A stretch of DNA of 64,000 nt from Antitrichia curtipendula (taxonomy: Eukaryota; Streptophyta; Bryopsida; Hypnales; Leucodontaceae), in the NCBI GenBank assembly GCA_951230915.1, contig OX579635.1, positions 49,662,001 to 49,726,000 of the forward strand, in the 5' to 3' direction. This document shows positions 54,236 through 60,853 of this stretch, one piece after another. A program made the translations under genes and the position numbers. The notes beneath the pieces are model-generated. The model made no database searches and was not told the origin of the DNA. It saw nothing but the letters and a program-made list of their open reading frames with translations. Within the stretch, counting starts at the first letter, position 1; each line of letters opens with the position of its first letter.

Positions 54236-55078
54236 CTAGATTCTAATGGAATTCCTGTGATGAAGTACAAATTGTTGTGCACTGATGTGGACTGGCAAGG
54301 GGAAAATGGTAGACCCATTAAGTTGTGGAAAGAAGATGTGGAAGGACAAAGTTTGTGGCCCTGTGGAGTACCATTACCAGTGGAACTGAAGGCAATGAAA
54401 GGTGTGGAGGACATAATGAAAGGTATATCTGGATTTGAGAAGTATTGGGAGAATTTGTGCAATGCAGATGTTACTGGAGAATACCAAAGACGCTACGAAC
54501 ATTTGGTTCACTATTGGCGCAATGTAAGGGTAGCAATGCAAGAATCAATGTCGAGCACTACAGTTTTGCGAGATGGTTTTTGGCCAACAACACGTGTTCG
54601 AGCGACACGAGTGGATCAATTGGGGGATGACGGCGAGGACCGTGAAGAGTTTGCAGAGGATGACGCCTACGTTGGGCCATTGTCTGGTCGCCCAGTACCA
54701 TCTTTTAGGGTGGGACGCGATCTCTACAATGGGTACTTTGTTGCAGTTCGACCCGCAGACGGTGACAGTCGGCCAGTTTGGATTGCGAGGGCATTGTCTG
54801 ATCCGAACTATAACCCTGAAAAACCGAATTGCATTCTCATTCAATATTTCCGTCCAACATCAAGAAATTGGGATGTTCAAGACAACTACACTGGATGGGA
54901 CAGCGATAGAGGTTTGTGTTGGAAGGTTGAAGAAACTGAGCCACCAATTTGGGAGCATACAAACGCCATAATGACAGCATGGAGTTCTTCCATAAGAACT
55001 GATACCATCCATTGCATGATCAAGATCCCATCTGTTCAAATTGAAGTCATCAACCAGAGTCTTGCATCATACAGTTGA
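54236..55078 (+). CDS. C-terminal part of the DUF7869-like gene, in frame after the TAG
   Basis: This open stretch has the same frame as the preceding ORF and is separated from it only by one TAG. The first codons (LDSNGIPVMKYK) read as a natural continuation. The first in-frame ATG is at 54,260. Counting from 54,257, residues ~150-228 (GYFVAVRPADGD ... VWIARAL ... CILIQYFRP ... GLCWKVEE) resemble an SH3/chromo-like barrel with aromatic residues, possibly a chromatin or DNA-binding tail (inference). An acidic linker (GDDGEDREEFAEDD) precedes it. It ends at TGA 55,076-55,078. It is either the far half of a gene broken by one nonsense change, or a readthrough extension, since TAG is followed by CTAG. 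Confidence 0.7.
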   Translation, partial: LDSNGIPVMKYKLLCTDVDWQGENGRPIKLWKEDVEGQSLWPCGVPLPVELKAMKGVEDIMKGISGFEKYWENLCNADVTGEYQRRYEHLVHYWRNVRVAMQESMSSTTVLRDGFWPTTRVRATRVDQLGDDGEDREEFAEDDAYVGPLSGRPVPSFRVGRDLYNGYFVAVRPADGDSRPVWIARALSDPNYNPEKPNCILIQYFRPTSRNWDVQDNYTGWDSDRGLCWKVEETEPPIWEHTNAIMTAWSSSIRTDTIHCMIKIPSVQIEVINQSLASYS

Positions 55079-55299
55079 TATCCAAAGACATGTAGCATAT
55101 GTGAAGCACGTTTTTTAATAATGTTGTAGCACATTGTCAGGTTTCCTACAACAAATGGTATTTAAATGTTAGAGTACATGAATTACGTTTTAGTTGATTG
55201 ATTTTATATTATTTATTGTTTGTTTTTGCATATCTATTTGTAGTAATATGTGCTTTATTTACTAAGAAGTTGTACTTACATATTGTATACATATATGAA

Positions 55300-55305
55300 A
55301 ATAAA
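55300..55305 (+). terminator. Candidate polyadenylation signal AATAAA
   Basis: An exact AATAAA lies about 220 bases after the final stop of the DUF7869-like gene in an AT-rich 3' region (55,190-55,430) with T-rich tracts. This is compatible with a plant 3' end, but the motif is common in such sequence. Confidence 0.3.
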
Positions 55306-55474
55306 ATAATATTATTTTGTTTTCTCTATTATTCAATCAATTTGTTTTTGTTTATATATTTTGTGTTTATGTTTTTTGAAATTCTACTTCGATTTGAAAC
55401 AAAAGAATAGTGGGTATACCCACTATTTATATTTTGTTAACATGTTAAGCACTTTCACATTTTGGGTAGGGGGG

Positions 55475-55634
55475 TCGGTTGGTTGTTACAAATTTCCTGC
55501 TTGTGAAACTCACTTAGCAGTACCAAGTCATGTGTTTGTCATGCGCTCATACGAGTTCAACGAGAATCGAACCTGGACCGCCTGAATGAGATAACAACCC
55601 CTTACAACCAACCGAGGGAAGTCATGACTTGGTG
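55475..55634 (-). mobile_element. tRNA-derived SINE-like relic bounded by inverted repeats
   Basis: On the minus strand, a box-A-like TCGGTTGGTTG (55,605-55,615) is followed by a box-B-like GGTTCGATTCT (55,563-55,573), the spacing and order of an internal RNA polymerase III promoter. The stems do not pair well enough for a functional tRNA, so a SINE or retroposed tRNA relic fits better. A 12-bp perfect inverted repeat, TCGGTTGGTTGT at 55,475-55,486 and its complement at 55,604-55,615, plus ACCAAGTCATG (55,522-55,532) versus CATGACTTGGT (55,623-55,633), give a foldback shape. No clear target-site duplication or A-tail was found. Confidence 0.45.
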
Positions 55635-55885
55635 ATCATGGTATGACATGATCTACATTTATATAAATAAGAACAGTGCTAACTATTACAAACAACGAAA
55701 TGTAATGCAACACTTTTGAACTCAAAAAACTCTCATTTTAATGGAAACTGTACTTTTGAATTAATAAATTTCGTATTTATCAACCTAAATTGGCTAAAAC
55801 TAAAATTTGCAATATACCACCTAAAGAGGTAATATTATTTTGAGAGGGCTCCAACCTCTCATTTTAATGAATATAGTGTTTAGGG

Positions 55886-56222
55886 CGACTTCTTGTCTTG
55901 GGCGACCTCGGGTGGTGGTGGTGGGAGCCATTCTTTTGTCTTTGTCTCAAGATTGGTCAAATTTTGTGTTTTAGGAGCAATTTCGTGTCTAGGTGACTGC
56001 GGGTAGGAGAACTCTTGTCTTGGGCGACCTGTTAAGGCGACCTCTTGTCTTGGGTGACCTCGGGTGGTTGTGGGTTTAGTTCATATGTCTTTGTCTCAAA
56101 ATTGGTCAAATGTTGTATTTAAGAAGCGATTTCGGGTCTAGGCGACCGCAGGTAGGAGACCTCTTGTTTTGGGCGACCTCGTAGGGCGACTTCTTGTCTT
56201 GGGCGACCTCGGGTGGTTGTGG
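55886..56222. repeat. ~150-bp tandem repeat with GGGCGACCTCGGGT motifs
   Basis: Units begin with CGACTTCTTGTCTTGGG or CGACCTCTTGTCTTGGG at 55,886, 56,038 and 56,187, giving two full units of about 150 bp and a partial third. Each contains GGGCGACCTCGGGTGG, TTTGTCTCAA and ATTGGTCAAA in order. Units have diverged by many substitutions, so this is an older duplication. Confidence 0.8.
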
Positions 56223-56253
56223 GACTACCCGAGGTCGCCCAAGACCCGAAGTC
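56188..56253. repeat. Perfect 19-bp-arm hairpin at the centre of the motif array
   Basis: GTCTTGGGCGACCTCGGGT (56,196-56,214) is perfectly complementary to ACCCGAGGTCGCCCAAGAC (56,227-56,245) with a 12-base loop. Pairing continues outward through GACTTC/GAAGTC after a two-base mismatch. The motif array changes orientation exactly at this hairpin. It could be a cruciform-forming promoter element, a foldback end, or a transcribed hairpin. Confidence 0.85.
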
Positions 56254-56530
56254 TCCTCCATTCCTTCATTTGGGCAGAAAATGACTCTTCTTACCCGAGG
56301 TCGCCCTTGGACCCGTAGTCGCCCCTAACACGCAACCGCAGTCGCCCAAACACTAGGTACCTGCAGTCGTCCAATCCATCCCCCCACCCGCGGTCGCCTA
56401 TAGACTTTAGACCTGCAGTCGTCCATACAGACTCGAAGTCGCCCAACTTTCTGAAGCCGCAGTCGCCTTGGTTCTTGGACTCGCGGTCGCCCTACCTCAA
56501 CCCGCACGCGCCCTAACCCGCAGTCGCCAA
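56226..56530. promoter_or_regulatory. CpG-rich cluster of GTCGCC motifs
   Basis: About a dozen copies of GTCGCC or GTCGTCC occur in one orientation, mostly as CGCAGTCGCC or CGCGGTCGCC, spaced roughly 15-30 bases. They are the reverse complement of the GGCGAC motifs on the other side of the hairpin. Composition is sharply more GC-rich than the flanks. It looks like a multi-site binding region (inference). Confidence 0.7.
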
Positions 56531-56533
56531 AGC

Positions 56534-56559
56534 TGACGTGGTTCTATCTTTCCACGTCA
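56534..56559. promoter_or_regulatory. Paired ACGT-core inverted repeat (G-box-like)
   Basis: TGACGTGG (56,534-56,541) and CCACGTCA (56,552-56,559) form perfect 8-bp arms with a 10-base spacer. GACGTGG/CCACGTC are classic plant bZIP target cores. They lie just before an AAACCCTAAATTTTT leader-like sequence at about 56,615, so they may be part of a promoter. Confidence 0.5.
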
Positions 56560-56630
56560 CTGCGGACAACCAGACACGTAGGACAAATCCATTTACCATG
56601 GGGTAAAAAACTTCAAAACCCTAAATTTTT

Positions 56631-56912
56631 TTGCGACGCATTTGTCGCCCATATTCGACACATGTCATATACAACACGCGACGCAACACGTCTAATACGT
56701 CACCGAAACCCGAAAATCCGTTCGACAAGACAACCCTGGTGGTAAAGGTGCCTCAGCCCCCACCACTACCTCCACTTGACAATGACATTGCAATATCCAA
56801 GCGGAAAACAAGAAATGAGATCGCTGCGGAGGAAGCAACGAAAGAAGTAGAAGAAGCGAAGAAGAAACCGAAGAAAACCAAGAAAAGTCACAGAGTTACC
56901 CTACTTGGCTAG
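56631..56912 (+). CDS. Possible lysine-rich coding fragment without ATG
   Basis: An open frame of about 93 codons ends at TAG 56,910-56,912. Its second half (VPQPPPLPPLDN then KRKTRNEIAAEEATKEVEEA followed by KKKPKKTKK) is proline-rich then strongly charged, like a nuclear basic tail. No in-frame ATG exists, so it would need an upstream exon or be a remnant. It sits directly downstream of the GTCGCC cluster and the ACGT pair. Coding status is uncertain. Confidence 0.22.
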   Translation: MRRICRPYSTHVIYNTRRNTSNTSPKPENPFDKTTLVVKVPQPPPLPPLDNDIAISKRKTRNEIAAEEATKEVEEAKKKPKKTKKSHRVTLLG

Positions 56913-57293
56913 AGTTAGGGATGCATTCGTAAAATGTACGGTACGTATTGTACATTTTAGTACGTCATCAACGAAATGATGTATGCTGGCCACTTGTATG
57001 AACGAGCGAGTGAAGGCCTCATTGTATTCCTACTTTGAAATAGCAGCATTGTATTCTGTATCTAAAATTGCAGCATTCTATTCTAAGTCAACAGGGTTTA
57101 TTTAAAATAGTAGAATCAATTGTGCCCTCATAACGTTGGTGCATTTTTGGAGGGATTGTTTTGGCTAGGCTAGAATTGTCTCACACCAGCAACAAATTGA
57201 CCAAAATTTAAAAAAATTATGGTGTGCATTCCGATAATTTTGTCCAATAGTTTTGCATACAAACTGCATCCTGACGGTTGTACTTAGTGTATC
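56913..57293. other. AT-rich spacer without gene
   Basis: No ORF of protein-like composition, RNA gene or strong repeat is visible between the lysine-rich fragment and the first GGACG array. A short imperfect dyad, TAAAATGTACGGTACGTATTGTACATTTTAG near 56,931-56,962 (outer arms AAAATGTAC and GTACATTTTA), is the only structured element. Confidence 0.5.
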
Positions 57294-57766
57294 CAGGGTT
57301 GACGAATTGGAACATCCGGGGGCAAATCACGTCCAAAAACCGGACGTCCGGACATCCGGATGCAGCGTCCGCGGACGCTGTTGCGGACGCAGCGGACGTA
57401 GTGGCCACCGTCCGATGGACGCAGACCACCGGACGGGCGGACGGGGTGGACGGGCGGTTCGACTTGGACGATCCGACCGTCCGATCAAGTGGAAGGTCAG
57501 ATTGACCAATCGATCGGACGATCTGGCCGCCCGATCAAGCGGACGGTCAGATTGTCCGTTCGATTGGACGGTCCGGCCGCTCGATCCAGCGGACGGTCAG
57601 ATCGTCCGTTCGATTGGACGGTCCGGCCGCTCGATCCAGCGGACGGTTCGTCCGTCGGATCGATCGGACAGTAGGTTCGTCCGATCAATCGGACGATCGA
57701 GTCCGCTTCGAGAGGTTTGGGAGGGCGTCCGCCGCCGGACCTACTTTAGGGTTGGTGGCGGACGGG
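57294..57766. promoter_or_regulatory. CpG-rich GGACG/CGTCC array A, upstream of gene A
   Basis: Dozens of GGACG, CGTCC and CGATCGGACG motifs occur in both orientations, including the perfect palindromes CGGACGTCCG (57,341-57,350) and CAGCGTCCGCGGACGCTG (57,363-57,380). It ends at a TATA box. Its left border (CAGGGTTGAC, then GTCC, CCGGACGTC and GACATCC) recurs in array B at 60,213. ORFs across the array are low-complexity artefacts. A regulatory or transposon-subterminal role is inferred. Confidence 0.75.
57491..57640. repeat. 50-bp minisatellite inside array A
   Basis: Three adjacent 50-bp units occupy 57,491-57,540, 57,541-57,590 and 57,591-57,640. Units 2 and 3 differ at a single base (GATTGTCC versus GATCGTCC), while unit 1 is diverged but in register. 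A weaker related unit precedes them at about 57,440. Near identity of the last two shows recent slippage or unequal exchange. Confidence 0.9.
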
Positions 57767-57773
57767 TATAAAG
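57767..57773 (+). promoter_or_regulatory. TATA box TATAAAG of gene A
   Basis: TATAAAG lies directly after array A, 156 bases before the ATG of gene A, with a pyrimidine-rich CTTCCTCACTTCTTCTCTCC about 25 bases downstream as a likely start region. Confidence 0.6.
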
Positions 57774-58264
57774 GCGGACGGCCCTTCCATTCTTCCTCAC
57801 TTCTTCTCTCCATTTAGAGGTGGAACCTGTGTCGGAAGTTACAACCATTGCTTCATTGTGCTGGTTGCTCCTATACGGGTGGAGAGTGAGGTCAATTATT
57901 TTGATATCACTTGCCGTCAGTCATGACAACGGAAGGTACGAGCAAGGATACTGTAGTGATGACTTCAAGAGGTGGCAAGAGCGGGAAGACAAAATCAAAG
58001 GGGACTACCCACGAGCTTCACTGGGACATTTTAGATGATCCAAATATCAAAGCGGAGAGCGAATGGGAGAAGGAGGAAAAAACTTATTGGACCTCCAAAA
58101 TCTGCAAAAAATATGTGAAAATGTATCACATCGACAAGTTGTGGCCTCGTGAGGTCCACATTATTCACACACGAGGTTTCTGATGCAAGCCATCAAATTG
58201 CAAGGATGGACATTTTGTCCATCGATCACTTGAGGTTTGGCGGGCCCTCTTCGAGGACAAATCA

Positions 58265-59389
58265 ATGAGTAAGGGTCTCATAAACTACAACATGGCCTCT
58301 ATGGTGTATGCTGAGCTCATATTGGCTCGGAAGGTGGACTGGAGCACATATCCAACGACAACTACGACTCCGCTTTTGCTTACAAAAGGGCAAAAAGATA
58401 TTCCGGATTTGTATGATCCAAAGGCAAGTCCAAATGAGGCACCAAAATCACAGAAGCGACAAAAACATGCTTTAATGCAGGTTAAAAAAGAGATCATGGA
58501 GGGGGAAAATATTGGAGTACATTTGGATTCTACGAAGATTCCAACTACAATGTCAAATGCCACGGCGGAAGGTGTTGACGGAGAGGTGTTTTCAACTCCT
58601 CGGGCGGATTGGATATGCACACGCAATTTTACAGCCGTGGGTGAACAAAGTGGTGCTTCAAGCATGCGGCCCGTGAAGGAGGAACCGGTGGCCCCGTCTG
58701 CACCACAAAAACGTCGGGAAGAGATTCGTCCCGAACAAATGGCAAGGGCCATTGCATCAATTGATAATATCATAACAAGCGATGCTACGAATTTTATGAC
58801 ACAAGTACCTTGCAATGAAGACTTACCAACCACACCGAGCCCTGTATTGGGCACCGTATTAGGCCCCGTATCAAGCCCCATGTTGGGCCCCGTATCGAGC
58901 CCAAGAGTTGAAGGACAGATGTTGCCAAAAAATGGAAAGCAACTCGATGGCATGGCGCAAAATGTGTCCATTGATGACAACCCATTGGATAAGAGCTATC
59001 TGCATTTGTCAACTCAAAATACGGCACAATTAGAGGATCTTTGTCATTTGCCAATGGTGAGTGAATTGGAAAGCTTGTTGGAAGCTTCTTATTTGTTTAG
59101 AGCACATCAACAAGACATCTCTCTTCAACCAAAACAAGTAATCGAGACAAATGAGGCCGGTCCTAGTAACCCCGCAAACAAGGCGGGCTTGACTGAAACC
59201 GCAAACGAGGCCGGACCGAGTAATCCCTTCGCCGAATACAGTGATGAATGGCCCAATTTTGTGATCACCTCAAAAAGATTGTCGATTACAGCTCAATTTG
59301 TAGCTAGCATTGCCCCCAAACTTATGGAAGTTGCTCAGGAATTCACCAAATCCGGGCCCGAGTTGGTGGAAGGTGCCTTGTCGTTTTGA
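58265..59389 (+). CDS. Gene A middle segment, 374-codon ORF
   Basis: This is the longest intact piece of gene A between the two TGAs; the open frame actually begins at 58,184. It starts with the end of the conserved domain (NYNMASMVYAELILARKVDW). A long, polar, probably disordered region follows, with internal repeats: SPVLGTVLGPVSSPMLGPVS (residues ~195-215) and two NEAGPSNP copies (~295 and ~317). It ends in a helical-looking segment (ITAQFVASIAPKLMEVAQEF). It could be translated alone from ATG 58,265 only if an internal promoter exists. No known family was recognised. Confidence 0.5.
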   Translation: MSKGLINYNMASMVYAELILARKVDWSTYPTTTTTPLLLTKGQKDIPDLYDPKASPNEAPKSQKRQKHALMQVKKEIMEGENIGVHLDSTKIPTTMSNATAEGVDGEVFSTPRADWICTRNFTAVGEQSGASSMRPVKEEPVAPSAPQKRREEIRPEQMARAIASIDNIITSDATNFMTQVPCNEDLPTTPSPVLGTVLGPVSSPMLGPVSSPRVEGQMLPKNGKQLDGMAQNVSIDDNPLDKSYLHLSTQNTAQLEDLCHLPMVSELESLLEASYLFRAHQQDISLQPKQVIETNEAGPSNPANKAGLTETANEAGPSNPFAEYSDEWPNFVITSKRLSITAQFVASIAPKLMEVAQEFTKSGPELVEGALSF

Positions 59390-59404
59390 GATTTCGTCAC
59401 GTCT

Positions 59405-60274
59405 ATGAAACCATTATTGGAAGAGCGGGTCGAAAATAATCGCAAGCTGCTCATCTTCGCTGAAGAGAATGAGAAATACAAGGCCTTCAAAATAGAGCAC
59501 GAGAAATTGAAAGAAGACCACAAGCAATTGAAGGATGCATTCAAAGGAGTGTGCGCTAATTATGAAAGATTTGCAAACGCACAGGATCGCCGATATGACG
59601 CTTTAGTTTCTCAGAGGGAATTTATCGAGAAATTGGAGTACGAAATTGTACAACTCAAGGAAAAGAATTTCAAGGATGGGGGATGGGTTCTTCCAAAGAC
59701 CGGCGAAGCCGTGCGTATAGAAGCGGTTGAGGAAAACAACCAAAAAGAAGTAATATCCGAAACTGCCATGGATAATCCTCCTCCCACATTCCAAGACGCG
59801 TCCATGCAAACGGAAGGCCACGAGTTTGAAGAGGTGAAGCATGAACTAGAGTCGGTAACTCAACAAAATGTCTATTTGGAGGCACAATATCAGAAAATGA
59901 TGCAAGTAGTGGAGCTAGATAAATGCTTGCCAAAGAACAGGTCCGACACTCGTTGGTTGATGTGGGTTCAAAAACTACAAGACAAACCGTCTGTAGTAAC
60001 CCAAGCAATGAAGGGGCTTCTCAAATTAGCCATGAAGTCGAAGGAGCAATGCGATGCCATTTCCTCTGACCTCCTATCTATTAGAAGGATGTTTGAGGTA
60101 CATCATAGGGGTTCAATTGACGTCACATATTGGGGGGACATGTCGGCAATGTTTGAGCGATCAAATGACGCGCAGAAGATTGCGTCAAAGTCCATCAATT
60201 GGACCTTGGAAGCAGGGTTGACAGGACGTCCTAATCCCCGGACGTCTTTTGACATCCCTGGACGGGCCGTCTGA
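59405..60274 (+). CDS. Gene A C-terminal segment, coiled-coil ORF of 289 codons
   Basis: This piece is in the same frame as the previous one, five codons beyond the TGA at 59,387. Residues ~1-90 (LLEERVENNRKLLIFAEENE ... FIEKLEYEIVQLKEKNF) are strongly charged with heptad-like leucines, indicating a coiled coil, and a second helical part lies at ~135-190. The tail (SINWTLEAGLTGRPNPRTSF) passes into the GGACG array, so its natural C-terminus may have been replaced. It could act in oligomerisation of the gene A protein (inference). Confidence 0.5.
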   Translation: MKPLLEERVENNRKLLIFAEENEKYKAFKIEHEKLKEDHKQLKDAFKGVCANYERFANAQDRRYDALVSQREFIEKLEYEIVQLKEKNFKDGGWVLPKTGEAVRIEAVEENNQKEVISETAMDNPPPTFQDASMQTEGHEFEEVKHELESVTQQNVYLEAQYQKMMQVVELDKCLPKNRSDTRWLMWVQKLQDKPSVVTQAMKGLLKLAMKSKEQCDAISSDLLSIRRMFEVHHRGSIDVTYWGDMSAMFERSNDAQKIASKSINWTLEAGLTGRPNPRTSFDIPGRAV

Positions 60275-60560
60275 CCGTCCAGTGAACAGTCGTACAGCCC
60301 GTCCAAGGGACGGTTGGACTGCCCGTCCGCGCGGTTGGGCCGTCTGATCGGTCGAGAGGCTCGCGGACAATCCCGCAGACGGGATCTCGCGGACGAGCCC
60401 TTGGGCGGATAGGGCGTCGGGCTCGCGGACGAGATTGCACGGTCGGATCTTGCGGACGTGATCGCGCGGACGGGCACGTGCGGACGAGACGTCTGCGCAA
60501 TCCCGTCCGCACGATCTGCCCGTCCGATTCACACGTACGCGTTCGCATTGGCTGGTCCGC
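60213..60560. promoter_or_regulatory. CpG-rich GGACG/CGTCC array B, upstream of gene B
   Basis: The array shows the same vocabulary as array A (GGACG, CGTCC, CCGTCC, GCGGACGAG) and the same left border: CAGGGTTGAC at 60,213-60,222, then GTCC, CCGGACGTC and GACATCC. There is no 50-bp minisatellite here. Repeated GCTCGCGGAC and GATCT(T/C)GCGGAC units occupy 60,355-60,460. It ends near an ATTGG (CCAAT-box complement, ~60,546) and a TATA-like site. The duplicate arrangement with array A implies that array and gene were copied as one module. Confidence 0.75.
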
Positions 60561-60571
60561 CTTCGAACGCC

Positions 60572-60578
60572 ATAAATA
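60572..60578 (+). promoter_or_regulatory. TATA-like box ATAAATA of gene B
   Basis: CATAAATAGC lies immediately after array B and 276 bases before the ATG of gene B. The position relative to the array mirrors TATAAAG of gene A. Confidence 0.5.
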
Positions 60579-60670
60579 GCGCAGCAGACGGCTCATTCCT
60601 CACAATCGTTTCCCTTGCGGAGTGGGTGATCCAGTGCCTCTCAATGGCTCTGCGCGCCCCTTTCGTTTTG

Positions 60671-60793
60671 GTATGTGAACGATTGTGCTCGGATACTAAA
60701 TTGCACCAAATTCTTTTGATGATTACTTGGTTTTGAAGGCCTTGTTAACAACTTCACCTCGTTTCATTGGCAAGTGTCAAACAGTTTGTTCAG
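60671..60793 (+). other. Possible short 5' UTR intron of gene B
   Basis: Donor TTTTG|GTATGTG at 60,671 and acceptor TTTGTTCAG ending at 60,793 bound 123 bases within the leader. An upstream ATG at 60,644 would give only a short uORF whether or not this is spliced. There is no corresponding feature in the shorter gene A leader. Confidence 0.3.
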
Positions 60794-60853
60794 TTCTCCT
60801 AAAGATTCATGTGAACTTTGTCATCAAATCATTTCATTTTAATCAAAGTTATC

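Larger units (their letters stand above)
57923..60274 (+). pseudogene. Gene A: paralogue of gene B, one frame broken by two TGA codons
   Basis: From ATG 57,923 (MTTEGTSK) the same frame runs 784 codons to TGA 60,272, interrupted only by TGA at 58,181-58,183 and 59,387-59,389. The N-terminal part (ICKKYVKMYHIDKLWPRE ... HFVHR ... NYNMASMVYAELILARKVDW) matches gene B, and the match spans the first TGA, so the stop is internal to a formerly continuous protein. The TGA falls close to a Trp in gene B (RRWEGQISTC), consistent with TGG to TGA. A Cys of the CxxC in gene B is Ser here (WTSKIC). The last ~17 codons run into array B. Function is unrecognised. Confidence 0.7.

Noticed and set aside
55198..55410. 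70-codon hydrophobic ORF after the DUF7869-like gene
   Set aside because: It is a translation of AT-rich 3' sequence giving Phe/Leu/Ile/Tyr runs, with no gene context.
55545..55625. Functional tRNA gene on the minus strand
   Set aside because: The T-stem and D-stem pair poorly and no acceptor stem was found; only the A and B box words are retained.
57253..57771. 172-codon ORF and its overlapping neighbours across array A
   Set aside because: Arg/Ser/Asp/Gly periodic composition in several frames on both strands is the expected result of a GGACG/CGTCC array.
58285..58980. 231-codon minus-strand ORF
   Set aside because: It is antisense to the middle of gene A, whose plus frame has domain similarity to gene B. 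The minus translation is Cys/Ser/Phe-rich without recognisable motifs.
54233..60274. Reassigned stop codons in this genome
   Set aside because: TAG, TGA and TAA are all used as plausible terminal stops nearby (55,078 TGA; 61,951 TAA; 56,912 TAG), and the internal stops are single events in decaying copies.
57294..60560. Arrays A and B as LTRs of a retrotransposon enclosing gene A
   Set aside because: They share only border words and motif content, not full-length identity. No reverse transcriptase, primer-binding site or polypurine tract is visible between them.
60103..60596. Minus-strand ORFs of 115-124 codons across array B
   Set aside because: Same low-complexity artefact as in array A, and they overlap the end of gene A.
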